NCBI GenBank assembly: GCA_047967505.1 | Contig: CM106538.1 | Length of the DNA stretch: 64,000 nucleotides | Reading direction: 5' to 3' (one strand) | Source of the DNA: Dipteris shenzhenensis | Taxonomy: Eukaryota > Polypodiophyta > Polypodiopsida > Gleicheniales | Shown here: positions 20,682 through 32,039 of the stretch, piece after piece | Layout: each line of letters starts with the position of its first letter | Position numbering within the stretch: position 1 is the first letter of the stretch | Notes under the pieces: generated by a model | Database searches by the model: none | Seen by the model: only the letters and a program-made list of their open reading frames with translations | What the model was told of the DNA's origin: nothing | Program-made: the position numbers and the translations under genes

Positions 20682-21527
20682 CCTTTGATCCCCCTTGAGC
20701 CCATTTCTGCCACATCATCATCTTCTTCTTCATCTTCTTCTTCCCCATCTTCCTCCTTCTTCCCAAAATATTTGAGAGCTTGGTTCTCCACCTACAAATG
20801 ACCATTGCCCAAACCCTCTGAGCTGGAAACTCCTCTAGTATGGATGAACTTCCACGTGCAAGCAATTGAAGAAAAAACGTCTGTGGTGGCTGCCATTCTC
20901 CAAATAGCGAATTTCTTCTATTGCTCAATACTCTCTGCCTGCTCCGCCATTGCCTGAGCCCTCTTAGGAGTAGATGGGCGACCTCAAGATGAAGATTTTG
21001 AGCCATTTTTTAGGTCATTTGGTTCAGTAACGAGGGAGAAGTCGTCAAAACTCAGGTTCAGTCTGTAGCAACTCTCCCGGGCAAAAGTGCACACCATTTC
21101 GTCCAACCTCTGTGCTGGACCCTCTCTGGTATATGAGCTTTCTTTTGCTTCAGAAAGCCCTCTTTTTCTTGCTTTGAAGAGTGAACTACAAGCCCTCCAA
21201 GTTCAGCCTGTTGGTTTTGAAAGTTTTGACAAGTTTTTGAAGAAGATGCTACATAAGATGCTATTCTAGCATTTCTGGTTTTTTGAAACTTTTAATAACT
21301 TCAAAACAAGTGTGGCTTCAGTTTTGTTTTGAATTACTAGACCTTGTTTTGATTGGAAAATATTCATTTTAGCCACTTCTATGAAGGATGTAAGAAGAAG
21401 CATCATTGTTTGAAATTTGGTCACAAGACTTTGCTACATTAAATGCTTATATTTTGAAGCATTTCAGTTGTTATTCTAAGCCCTGTAAGAGAGAAGACAC
21501 TGCCCAATACTTGGGTTAGACCCTCTC

Positions 21528-22010
21528 ATGGCTTGCTTATGCAAAATGTGTGAAAAGCCAAAACATAAAGCAATGTCTTGTTATGCTACAAAGGATGAAA
21601 ATGTCAACCTGACTTCCTTGTTGAAGATTGCCAAAACAATGGTTGCCAAAAAGGAAGCAACTACAAAGCCAGAGATCTACCCTCTCATGGCACTTTTATT
21701 TGACTCCAAGTACAAGAAAAAGATGAAGGTCAGATACCTAAGATATGCTTCTCTACACAACTATGGAGATGACAACATAATTGTTCTCTTGAAGGATATG
21801 ATTTTTAGATCCACTTGTTCTATCATAGTACCATCTTATAAGGCACTAGACACTGCCCATGTGGTAAGACCTTGCCTTAACATGGATATTTTGCCTCCAC
21901 AAGATGAGCATCCCATGAAGATTATGCATTTTAAAACATCTCTATGTATGCTCCAGATCTCTCTTTTTATGTCGAGGTACTCAGCCTGGATAGTCCTCCA
22001 AAATGAATGA
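21528..22010 (+). CDS. Hypothetical 160-residue frame inside LARD-1
   Basis: This is the only sizeable frame in LARD-1. It begins MACLCKMCEKPKHKAMSCYA, with several Cys/His residues, and has a Lys-rich middle (KKKMKVRYLRYASLHNYG). It does not resemble gag or pol and I do not recognise it. It might be captured host sequence or an open frame by chance. Confidence 0.3.
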   Translation: MACLCKMCEKPKHKAMSCYATKDENVNLTSLLKIAKTMVAKKEATTKPEIYPLMALLFDSKYKKKMKVRYLRYASLHNYGDDNIIVLLKDMIFRSTCSIIVPSYKALDTAHVVRPCLNMDILPPQDEHPMKIMHFKTSLCMLQISLFMSRYSAWIVLQNE

Positions 22011-22298
22011 AATAAACTATTGTGTTTTGTAAACACCTCTGGTCACCTTATGATGTAGGCCATGTGTATGTTTTGCTCCATGGTACCTCCTGCAGACATT
22101 GTGTGCATGTACATGTAGGGGAGATAACCATTGGAAGGTCTTTTGTTATCCCTTTTGTTTACCTTACACCCAAGGGAACCCTTGCTAGCATGAGAACCTA
22201 GCCATAGATTTATCCTTGACCACCATGAGATGGCATGAGAAACTATGAGACTAGATGTATCCTTGACATAGCCTGAGGCATTTCCTTGAGGGGGGGTT

Positions 22299-22594
22299 TG
22301 TTGGGATATCTCAAGGTGTATGCATCAGGCACACCTTGGTTTCTATGTGTGAGTGCTAGAGGCACAGTTAGGTGCCCACAAGCACAGTTAGGTGGTGGAA
22401 AGCCACATAGGATGATTGAGAGAATCTAGGAGCAGATTGAGGAGATGATTGTGGAGCTCTGAAGTCATCAGTGATGTCAGTGAGCATGTATGAGGTGCCT
22501 ACTTAAGGACCTCACTCTTGTTCATTCTACAAGCAAGTAATGCAAGTATTCTGAGTTTGTGTCCACTCTTTGCTTTCCTTTCAGTTTTCCAACA
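22299..22594 (+). repeat. LARD-1 right LTR
   Basis: The 296-bp copy equals the left LTR plus a 20-bp internal duplication. It is preceded by the polypurine tract at about 22288-22296 and followed by the target duplication ATCCA. Confidence 0.9.
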
Positions 22595-23221
22595 ATCCAT
22601 GAGTAACTCCACTGCTTCATTTAAGAATGGACTCCCATGGTCAGAGACTATTTCCATGGGTGTCCCGAACCTTGTGCAGATACGTTCAAATATGAAATTT
22701 GAAACCGCCTTACCATTTGTAGCAGGGAGGGTGATAGCTTCAGCCCACTTAGTGACATATTGATTGGCTACCAAAAGATACTTCTTTTTGTGGGCAATCA
22801 TGGGCAAGGGCCCAACAAAATCTATTCCCCACTTCTGAAACGGATGGATGGACATCACTGGGTGATGTTGCCCAGGATGCAAATCCTTCCTACTAAAGAA
22901 TTGGCATGGTTCACAGGTTTTGTAATACAAAGTGACATCCTTGAACAAGGTCGTCCAATAGTATCCAGCATGCAAAATCTTCTTAGCTGTATAGTCATTG
23001 GCATAGTGGCCTCCACAAAATCCATCATGATAATGCTTCAATACCTTAGGTACTTCATCTGCATCAATGGCGTGTCTCAGTACCCCATTCATGCCTTGAT
23101 GGTACAACACCCCATCAAAGAGGGTGTAGCGCCTACTATCTTTGCAAATCTTCTTTCTCTCATAGCTAGTACTTTCTGGAGGAAAGGAGAAAGCAGTCAG
23201 AAACGTGTAGATACCACCATA

Positions 23222-24439
23222 CTAGTAATCCCCAACTTCTATGGCCGCTATAAGGGTTACATCAAGGCACTCCTCTAAATCAATCGAAGCATTCTTCAAG
23301 TTGGAACAACCCCCTTTTACAATTTTGAAAGAAAAATCATATTCTTGTAGAGCTGCAAACCATTTGTCCAACCGGCCCATGGGATTTGGTGATTGAAGAA
23401 CTTGCTTTGCAAGACCAGTGCTAGTGAGTATAATGAAGGACTTTCTAGCCACATAATGCTTAAATTTCTCAATGCAGAACACCAAAGACAAGGCATGCTT
23501 GTCAGCCTCTGAATAGCATTGCTCAGTGTCGAGCAATTGTTGAGAAGCAAATCGAATGGGATACATGAATCGATCCTCCCCTTGCTGGAGAAGAATACCT
23601 GCCAGAGTGTGCTCACCAAACCTAGGATTGATATAGAAAGTCTTTGACTAGTATGGATTGTGTAGAATGGGTTCTAAAGCCAGAGCATTCTTGATTTGTG
23701 CAAACCCATGATCACAATCCTCATCCTAAGAGAAATCAACCCCATCTTTTAATAGCATAGTCATGGGTCATGTCAAAGTAGCATATTGATCAATGAAGCA
23801 GCGATAGTATCCTGCTAGATTAACAAATGAGCATACCTGACATATGGCTTCTACCTTCTCGGGGTTAGGCTTAATGCCCTCACATGAGACAATATGTCCT
23901 AGTAACCTCCCTTGAGTGGCTCCAATGGTGCATTTCTCAAGGTTGAGACTACCATTCGCCTCATTGACCCTTTGGAAGGCCAACATAACCTTCATGATGT
24001 GCTCCTTATGTGACGAGAATATACAAAAATCATCTAAAAACACCTCCAAGAAATCCCCCAAATAAGGAGCAAACACCATCTGCATAAATCTTTAAAAGGT
24101 AGCAGGAGCATTGGTGAGGCCAAATGGCATTACTTTGAATGCAAATGTCCCCAAAGGTGTGGTAAATGTGGTTTGAAGCACATCTTCTTTGGCAATTCTG
24201 ATTTGATAAAACCCAGAGTAACCATCACAGAAAGTATACATCTCATGATCACTTACCTTCTCAAGAATGAGGTCTTGAAAGGGAAGAGGATGATGGTCCC
24301 TCTTGGTGGCTGCATTGAGTTTCTTATAGTCGATGCAGACCCACCACTTGTTGTTTTTCTTTGGGGTGACTACCACTGGTGAAACCCATTCAGTATTGTG
24401 AACCGGAACAATAAACCCAGCTTCTATAAGATTTTGCAA
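23222..24439 (-). pseudogene. gypsy reverse transcriptase and RNase H
   Basis: The reverse transcriptase starts near 24439 with MQNLIEAGFIVPVHNTEWVS, then CIDYKKLNAATKRDHHPLPF and MPFGLTNAPATF. A stop at 24086-24091 follows, and then the catalytic FLDD box (LEVFLDDFCIFS) near 24035. RNase H motifs (CYSEADKHALSLVFCIEKFKHY) lie near 23480. The YVDD/FLDD box is intact, but stops and a frame change separate the parts. Confidence 0.85.
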
Positions 24440-25690
24440 CTACGAGCACAAAGCATCGGTTTGTAGGGGCCCTAATCTCTGATACTTCTGAGCCATAGGC
24501 TTCACATCAGGCTTCAGCTCTAGCTTCAGCTCTATCTTGTGTTCTATGCTAGTCACATGGTGAAGGTGGTGGTAGCTAGTTGCGAAAAGGTCAGGGAAAT
24601 CTTTGAACATTTCTAGGAACTCGTCTTTCTCACTTGGAGTGAGGTCTAGGGAAAGCATAGATTCAAGCTGTTGAGGACTAGCTGTTACCTTTTCTGTAGG
24701 TGGCGGGGTCAGAGACACCCCCATCATGTAAACTTCCTCATTTGAGAACTCCTCCCCCTCGTCTGATCCTTCCATTGATTCAGACACCGAGGATGAGAGA
24801 GTATCACTGTCTTGCTCCTCTTCTTCTTCTGGTTCTATGGCACCTGGTTGCACCGGGATCTTCTCCTTAGAAGCACCAAAAGACATGTGTCCTGTCTTCC
24901 AATAGCTAACTGCATCACTCTTTCTCAACCATGGTCGCCCGAGTATGGTTGGGTAACTCCTACCTGTATCTTCAATGTCCACTACATAGAAATTGACAGT
25001 GGTGGTCAACCTATTGATAGTGATGGGCAAATCCTCAATGACTCCTAGGATGGCAAGTCATCGACCATCTTCTACCTTGATTCGAGTGGAGGAACGGCTT
25101 GTACATTTCAAATTCAATATCTTCATGATTCGGGGCACCATGATATTACATGCAGCTCCCTCATCAACACACACATTTTTGACATGGCAATTATCTATGA
25201 TGATATCGACTGTATGTGGGTGCCAAACAATTTCTTTAGAGATAGAAGATACCTCTCTTACCTTTCCCTTTTTCTTGTTCCTCCTTTTTGAGAGCCCTTG
25301 TTGCAGCTCACGTCTCACCTTAGGGCTTAATGCTATTAGTTGAGGGAGCGTGATGCTCAAAGAATGATGAGCAAGGTCTTGAATGACCGAATAGTCTTCT
25401 TGCCCCGAGCTGATGGGAAAATCCGAGGGTGACCACTTACTCCTGTGGGATCTTTTAGTCTTCTCGGTTGGTGGGTCTGCCATCTCAGCATCTGAGGGCT
25501 CTGAGAAGGACACCTTCTTCCTAGGGTGGCCTGGTCCACGGTTTGGAGAGGGGTCCAAGATGGTACGACTTCTTTTCCCAAGGTCAAGGATCTCTACATT
25601 AGAATCCTTAGTGACTGATTAACTTAGAAGATTCACCCTTGGAATATTGGGACATTTTGTGCGATAATGACCCTTCTGGTGGCACTCGTA
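24440..25690 (-). pseudogene. gypsy protease region and gag zinc knuckle
   Basis: A CCHC knuckle (CYECHQKGHY) is encoded near 25655-25690. The aspartic protease-like part at about 25130-25180 reads VCVDEGAACNIMV, in which the catalytic Asp is kept. The domain continues near 24900-25030 (YPTILGRPWLRK). An acidic linker EEEEEQDSD lies near 24800. Frames are interrupted between these parts. Confidence 0.75.
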
Positions 25691-25925
25691 GCATACAACA
25701 TTAGCACGGTCTCTTGGAGGGTGGTTGGCTTGATTTCTAATGCCCACCATCTCAAGCCAAAGATCATTTAGGGCCTTGGCTAGGTTATTTACTCTAGGTT
25801 CTGTTGCAGGGGGGCCTCTTTAGTTGGAGGGGCTGAGGGAGTAGAAAGGAGGGGGGCTTGTGGGCGAGGCTGGGGAAATCTTCGAGGCGGAGGGTGAGAA
25901 TATACACCTTGTTGAGGGTAAGCAT

Positions 25926-26690
25926 CTAAGGGAGGACCATACATTTGAGGTGGAGGTGGTGGATACATCCCTGATGAGGGGTGGGGGTATGCCCCTGGGT
26001 TAGACCCTCAAGGTTGTTGTTGCAGGAATTGAGGGGTTTGCGGAGGGACAATCGTCTTCTTTGAAGCGGGGTCAAACTGAACTTTATCAAACTTTTGAGC
26101 AATCTCATGTGCTAGCACCATAGTTTCTAGATTCTCCCATTTAAGCTTGAGACAAAATTCATCACTTGCTCCTGCTACAAGGTAGCCCAGCACATGCTGA
26201 GTCATTCCAGCTCGAAATCTGGCATTGTCCTCTTGTGTGGCAATTAAATGGTCCAAGAGCATGGCCGCTCGATCCACATATCGATGTGCTGTCTCACCTT
26301 TTGACTGCTTCATGTTTGCCACCTGCAGGTACACATTTTATGGCTCCTCTTCTTTGCCGAAATACTCAATCATTGTTGCTGTCAACCTTGGCTAGCTTTG
26401 GTGAACGTCTTCGGCCTGCTTCTCATACCACACTTGAGCCAAACCCTCTAGAAATGTGGGAAGAACCAATGGCCATTTGTCTTCAGTAAGAAAGTTGAGA
26501 GAAACACAACGGCGCTTGAAGGCCACAAGATACTCATTTGGATTTTCTTCAACCCGTCCACAAAACACGGGAATGTCAGCCATGCTTGGAAGATGGAAAA
26601 GAGAGAGGCAAGACGAGGATTATCTATGGACAAACAATAGAAAGAGGAAGCTTGAATTGAAAATCGGGTGAAGATACATCCACAAAGCAC
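25926..26690 (-). pseudogene. gypsy gag capsid region
   Basis: Frames at 26392-26583 (MADIPVFCGRVEENPNEYLV, WYEKQAEDVHQS) and 26008-26334 (QSKGETAHRYVDRAAMLLDH) resemble the plant retrotransposon gag capsid domain. A frame change near 26340-26395 separates them. The start is uncertain, and no LTR or primer-binding site was found upstream. Confidence 0.7.
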
Positions 26691-26879
26691 ACATAGGCAG
26701 GGTAGGGTGTGACTGGTGTATTGTGAAATACTACACAGGAAGAATTTTCAGCATAGAATAGCTCATAGACAATCTTAAAAGGACCAACCCTTTTGATATC
26801 GCAGCCATCTTTACAAGCGAGGGTTAGAGATGTGACGCTGCATGAGGTTATTCATCAAGGCAAACAAGAATGCCATGAC

Positions 26880-28284
26880 AAATGTCAACAGTTGGAGAGC
26901 TTGCACATCACCTTCAGCTTCTTCCAATTCTTTTAGTCACCATGATATTTCTTCAAGGTGATCTTGGCATATTGGACATAAAGGCCCATCATCCACAAAG
27001 GTAATATGCATCAATAGTGTCGAGGGATTTCTGGCAGCTAGGCCCACAAAAATAGGATCCAAGTTATGAACATGGCCTTCGTCTTCAATGCATTGGAGTG
27101 CAGCTTATGCATCTCATGCTTGCTGAGAATACACAAAGAAAATGTTGCATTGCTCTTTGTAGGTATTTTTGAGGTCTTGCCTCTATCCGGTATATTGGAG
27201 CATTGCATTCAAGCGATTCACTTCAGACATTCAGAAATAGCATCATGCACTATGATTCTTGTAAATGTGAGATCTTCCTGCAATGCACTTTGCGGTGTAG
27301 GCTATGGACCCTCTACACCATCACCCCCTCTACACGTTCATCTCTCACGGCTTCACGCACGTTCATAAATAGTTCAGAGCTTGTTATAGAAACTACACAT
27401 ATACAAAATATGGCTAATGAGTACACTATGTATCATATAAAACCTATAAGCACAGATGGCACAAAATGGCATGTACTTCATGCACCTAAAGTCGGGCTTC
27501 CCACATTAGCAGGTGGTGTTGCACTGATGGGGATAGCAGTGGCACCAGCTGTCCTTGGTTGCAATCACTTTTTGCTGTGCTTTCTGGATTGGAAGGAGAA
27601 GTCTACAGGCACACAAAGCACGAACTTCCTTTTCCAATCAATGTGGACTCCTTCTCTCTCCTCCTCAATTGGATTTTGAACGACCTTCTATACTCCTCAT
27701 TGTCTGAGGCCTTTCAATCATAGATTCCTATGGATCCAAATTCAAACATTTGAATGACAAGACATTTGAATAATTGAACATATTAGAAATTCAGTAGAAG
27801 ATAAATATATACTTACCACCCATGCCTCTTTGTTGAGCCTGTCATCGCTCTCGAGGTGCGAAGGACCTATAGTCTTGAGGCATATCCTCGTTGGCCTCCA
27901 CTGAGGCTCAAACACTTCTGGATCCTCCTTGTAGTCCTTCGCTCTCTTCCAATCCTTTGGGTCCACCCACCCTAGCTTGGTTTTGCCCTCATTAACAGCA
28001 TCCCTTAATTCGTATCTACGAGACTTAAGGAGCTCCCCCATGCAAGTTAGCATGGCATTTCAATCAAACTCATACCCTTTAGGATTTGGAAATTGTCTTT
28101 ATGATGGCATCCTTGGCTTTATCGTCCTATTGGTTCCAAGGTTTGAATATATCTTTGAGGAAGTGGGTGCTCACCAACCTCCTCATGTATCTTGTGACTG
28201 CCTTCCTGTCATCATCCTATATAACATTCCCAACATATCCACTCCATAGGATAGGTCCTCTAGCAAAACAAAGTCCAAAGGATT
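26880..28284. mobile_element. TE-E copy 1 (partial composite repeat)
   Basis: Bases 26900-27345 match 49630-50036, bases 27330-27640 match 55667-55960, and bases 27640-28284 match about 57695-58345, all in the same orientation. Copy 1 thus lacks about 1.7 kb present in copy 2 and lacks the copia-B insertion. The junction near 27333 shows the empty site of copia-B. The reverse strand at 26920-27235 is a decayed version of the zinc-finger frame at 49404-49950. Confidence 0.65.
27345..27679 (+). CDS. Conserved unknown frame in TE-E (copy 1)
   Basis: The frame contains ELVIETTHIQNMANEYTMYH and GTKWHVLHAPKVGLPT. The same frame is open at 55690-55995 with scattered substitutions and no stops, which suggests it was coding in the ancestor. 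I do not recognise the family. Confidence 0.35.
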
Positions 28285-29600
28285 CACAGTGGAATTCATC
28301 GAGGAAAATATATAAGATGGAGAGAATTCCATTTACACCATGTGCAAGATTCTAGAATGGTGTATGCTTCTTGAAGGGAGGAAGTTATTTCAGATATCAG
28401 AAACTCTATGTGCATCACCATTGATGGAATGGATCAGAATACAACAACTTTGCCTACATTTAGACACATCCCACCTCCATTAGAGGGTAAACATGGACTT
28501 AAAACACACTTGTCATGTGTCAAGGGTTTTGACTCTTTTGTGATCTATGGATTGAATGCTTGCATGAACATTATAGTAACCAAGTAGAAACATTCATCAT
28601 GAAAGCAATAGAAAAGGTCATGGATGCATGCTTGCATATACAGGTTGGTAATTGATGGAGAGAAAATAAGAATAGATACATTTTTGCTTTGTGTTCTATG
28701 CTAGTTGGTTTGGAAATATTTAAACAAGTGGAAGTCGGCTTTCTTCATGTCAGCCATAAACACGAAGACATAGATCAAATATTTAGTACAATTATCTCTG
28801 GAGAGTTGAAGTCTAAGGATTTTTTGACAATGGCTCGACAATGGATGACATGAAACGTCAAATTGGGAAAAAAATAGGAGGTTCTCGAAAAGGAAGAGTC
28901 AGAAGTGGCTATCTTGGAGAGGATGGTAGAGTGGAGAGCATTCATAGAGCCACATTTGAAACGAGGAGATGATGCACTATGTGGATACACAAATCCACAC
29001 TACTTTCATTTTAGCATGCATGGCAACACTCCAGTGATGCAGTGGAAGTACTATTCAGTGGACACATATCATTTACGGAGTGCACCATATGAGTTGCTAG
29101 AACAAATAATCCCCTTGGTGGAGACTATATTAGTTCTCATAAAAAACAAAGCACTTGACATCGATGAAATTCTTGGAGAGTGCACCACTAAGAATTCCTA
29201 GGTATCACATGCGTTCAAGGGGTATTAAAAAAACCCCTCAACTAAAAATTTTCTCCTAATAAAACCACCCCTCTTTACTCATTGAAGTAACAGACTTTTT
29301 TCTCCTCCTGTTATTGTAAACTTGTTATAAAGTTTTCAAAAGTGGCATGAAAATATTCCTACTTTTGAATGCACATGGTACACTAAAATTTTGGAGCCCC
29401 CCGAGATGAAATTAATGGCTTGCAAGCATTCATTTCTCACATTAGGAGTTGATGCAAAAATACCCAGAGCAGTTTGGGAAAAATATGGAGATAATGATGG
29501 TGGCAAATGAATCTCTTCTCAAATATCTAAAATAGCAAGAAAATTTACCGAGCATAGAATACTAAGATCTATTGCTTTAAAATTGAAGTTATATAGAAAA
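28285..29600 (+). pseudogene. Second DUF7869-like putative transposase, decayed and interrupted by a MITE
   Basis: The order of motifs matches the element G gene: GKYI.WR segment (about 28300), MCITIDGMDQNTTTLP (about 28410-28460), WRENKNRYIFALCSMLVGLE (about 28655-28720), HKHEDIDQIFS (about 28750), then VEWRAFIEPHL and NPHYFHFSMH (about 28930-29030). Several stops and frameshifts occur. The second putative catalytic Asp (ADN in element G) is lost here, and a stop stands in place of the following Cys. A 234-bp MITE interrupts the frame at 29172-29405, after KALDIDE. No terminal repeats of element G were found around it, so this is an isolated fragment. Confidence 0.6.
29172..29405 (-). mobile_element. 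MITE copy 2, inserted in the second DUF7869-like gene
   Basis: The 234-bp insert is flanked by ATGAAATT at 29164-29171 and 29406-29413. It is in reverse orientation relative to the copy at 41068-41322: its left end (GTGCACCACTAAGAATTCCT) equals the complement of that copy's right end. Removing it restores the coding order seen in element G (LDIDE.KGL.AFI). Confidence 0.8.
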
Positions 29601-29811
29601 GCCAAATGTATAGTCAGGCCCTAAAAGTTATATACCCACGTAGTATACAACCAAGTCTCACTCTTCTACATTTTGAAAAGAGACCACCATCGTGTCTAAG
29701 TATGGATAAATATAAAGACAATTTACTGCTTTTTTTTTTTCAAATAAGGCAATTTACTACTTAACTCAAGTTCTATTGAAAAGCCAACTATATTAGAGGG
29801 GTGGTCTGCCC

Positions 29812-30213
29812 CTAAAAAAGTTGGGTAATATATATCCAAGATTCCAAGAGATCAAGTCTGAGATCTTTGAAGGACTTTATAATCACGCAAGGTTTCCAGG
29901 ACACACGCTCGACACTTCTCACAGTGGAAGCCTTCAGAAACATACTTCGCAAACTATGGGTTCTTATAGTATTGAAGGCCTTCTCATAGTTCCTCATGCA
30001 ATATGACGAGAATATGACCATCTTGTGAATGACACTCTTGGGAACTCTATGTTCCTCCTCCAAGTGATCAATCTCATCTATGACAATCTTGGGTTCCCAA
30101 GGGACCCCTTGTGAAATGTCTTCATCAAGCTCAAGACAAGCAGCATGAAAAAAAATTTTCATTGCCTTTGTGTCTTTCCATCTCTGTTCCTCCATTATTC
30201 CTTCACTCCTCAC
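29812..30213 (-). CDS. Hypothetical protein, possibly Myb/SANT-like transposon protein
   Basis: The 133-residue frame starts MRSEGIMEEQRWKDTKAMKI and is rich in Trp, Glu and Lys. The opening (RWKDTKAMKIFFHAACLE) resembles the plant Myb/SANT-like domain that accompanies some transposases. This is a weak visual match, and the frame could be a fragment. It lies between TE-E material and noncoding repeats. Confidence 0.25.
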   Translation of the reverse strand: MRSEGIMEEQRWKDTKAMKIFFHAACLELDEDISQGVPWEPKIVIDEIDHLEEEHRVPKSVIHKMVIFSSYCMRNYEKAFNTIRTHSLRSMFLKASTVRSVERVSWKPCVIIKSFKDLRLDLLESWIYITQLF

Positions 30214-31639
30214 CTATCGGGTTTTTAAACTAGTTTGCTCTCTTGCTATCCAAGATGTAATTGTTCACATATTCTCGCATGTCAAATCAAGCCATCTTGA
30301 CATGCTCAACGATGTAATCCAGTGAGATCTTTGCCATCTTTGAAGACCCATGTACCGATAGATTCCCCACACATTACATTGATGAATATGATAGGTTAGT
30401 TGTATGATAGTAAAGGCTAGAGGAGGTAGGAACTAGCAATGAAATGCATTTTTGTTGGTTTAGGATTAACTACAACCCCCACAAAATATAACCTTTAGTA
30501 AATCCCAAACAACCACCGTGCTTGTTTCAGTAAATCCCAATAAATCAATCCCAAACAAGGAGACTTATACTAATCCCGAACAATTACCAAGCTTGTTTTT
30601 AGTGACAATGACCGTGCATGAGGGACCAACTAATTCATAGGTTTAGATTAGCATTTAGTCGAAATCAGACTGCATGAGGGACCATCTAATTCACAGGCTC
30701 AGATAGCATTGAGCCGGAGTCAAACAGTAATAACAGTTACTTTGCATGGGGGACCATTGAGTTCACAATCTTAGATTAGCATTCAGTCGGTTTATCAGGT
30801 TATAATAACAATATTTTAGAATGAGAACTATTGTTATTACAGCCTAATGAACCGAGTCAATGCTAATCTGATGTCCTGTTTTGATCTTTCCTTTCCTCAG
30901 GTAATAACAATGACTTTCCATGAGGGCCCAGATTAGCATTGAGTCGGAATCAGATTGTAATAACAATGACTTTCCAAGAGGGACCATCTAACTCGCACAC
31001 TCAGATTAGCATTAAGCAAAATCTAGCTGGTGGATTGTGTGCTCTTAGCAACGATAGGCACCCAAAGTCACACAACTGACACAAGAAACGAAGGGGGAAA
31101 TAGTGGGAGGGCAAAAAGTCTAGCTATATAAAGGCCTTAAGGGTAGAGAAACAATTCACCGCACCCAGGAAAATTTCTCCCCTACCCCCTTCCACGCTCT
31201 CTCCAACCCCCCTTCTACCCCTATGATGAATCTTCTGTTGCAACCTCAATGCCCCTTCATAATGCTACCCAAATCATGGGATCCATTGTTTTCCTTGGCT
31301 CTCCATCCTGCAACACTCCACCAGCCATAGCCATGACCAAGTGAGTTGCACGATGGGGAGCCAAGGGAAACGGGTCATCGTTGTTCCATGAGTCACTGGC
31401 AGAGAACTCACCCTCATGATGAGACTCTCGTAATTGAAGAGCATAACCTTCGGCACTGGGGAAGGAGAACTCAACTTGGTGATAAGGTGTAACACATTGA
31501 GAGCATGCGTCAGCGTGCTAAAGCTCATAATTAGATTGATTTCCTTGTCCACTATCAAATGTATGCTCGATTGAGCTCACCGGCAAGTTGAATTCTCTCT
31601 GCCAGTTGTTTGAAAGAATCAATTCCTTGATAACCAAGG
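30214..31639. other. Noncoding repeats left of CACTA-C
   Basis: Between 30600 and 31030 a unit containing GAGGGACCATCTAATTCACA and CAGATTAGCATTGAGTCGGA recurs about five times, with one inverted copy near 30830-30880 (TGAACCGAGTCAATGCTAATC). A TATA-like TATATAAAGG lies at about 31126 with a following pyrimidine-rich leader, as in an old LTR or promoter. Bases 31345-31620 are a diverged direct repeat of 38585-38850. No gene is recognised. Confidence 0.45.
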
Positions 31640-31684
31640 TCGGTATTTATGTCACAATTAGCATCGAAAAAGAATAGGCACTAT

Positions 31685-31830
31685 ATAAATGTCACTATAT
31701 AGTGACTCTGATAAACATCACTATATAGCGACACTGGTAAAGTGTCATTGTATAGCGACGATCAACAAAAGCTTAAAAGAACATTAGTGGGGCTAAACAG
31801 GGCCACAACAAGCCCTATTTTGCCCCACTA
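31685..31830. repeat. CACTA-C left subterminal repeats and stem-loop
   Basis: Three copies of CACTATATAG(T/C)GAC are followed by a stem formed by AACATTAGTGGGGC and GCCCCACTAATGTT (about 31780-31830). CACTA-D has an equivalent GTGGGGC...CCCCAC stem at about 57157-57180, so this is a family feature. Confidence 0.6.
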
Positions 31831-32039
31831 ATGTTTTTTTTTAGTAATTACAAAAGAATGTTGTTTGTTACAGAATTTCCCTTGTGAAAGGGGTGATACA
31901 AAATCACTCAAATGAGCCGAGTGATAGAAGCATATATATGCCACAGATATAGAACATTGTTTGTTACAAAATTACCCTTTCAAAAAGGGTGATACAAAAT
32001 CACTCAAATGAGCTGACCTATAGAAGCATATACATGCTG

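Larger units (their letters stand above)
20394..22594 (+). mobile_element. LARD-1: small LTR element without gag-pol
   Basis: Two direct repeats start TGTTGGGATATCTCAAGG and end TTTTCCAACA (20394-20669, 276 bp; 22299-22594, 296 bp). They are flanked by the 5-bp duplication ATCCA (20389-20393 and 22595-22599). A primer-binding site for initiator-Met tRNA follows the left LTR, and a purine tract (GAGGGGGGG) precedes the right LTR. The 1.6-kb interior has no gag, protease, integrase or reverse transcriptase motif, so it must depend on another element. The right LTR has an extra 20 bases, a duplication including GCACAGTTAGGTG. Confidence 0.9.
19867..23110 (-). pseudogene. gypsy integrase, split by LARD-1
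   Basis: The N-terminal part (about 22600-23110) has the HHCC zinc site (HYHDGFCGGH ... CEPCQFF) and two catalytic aspartates (WGIDFVGP, IVSDHGSPF). Coding resumes left of the insertion (20388 downward) with HHTSSIYYPASMGQ. The position of the third catalytic acid reads GQTKQTNG, where family members usually have Glu in place of the Lys, so the enzyme is probably dead. A C-terminal region with VYGTKAILPLEIEI follows. Removing 20394-22594 and one ATCCA joins the two parts. Confidence 0.8.
19867..26690 (-). mobile_element. Decayed Ty3/gypsy retrotransposon (minus strand) split by LARD-1
   Basis: From high to low coordinates the minus strand reads gag, zinc knuckle, protease, reverse transcriptase, RNase H and integrase, the Ty3/gypsy order. 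Stops and frameshifts occur in every domain. No LTRs were found at either side, so the ends are approximate. LARD-1 (20394-22594) lies inside the integrase gene. Confidence 0.85.
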
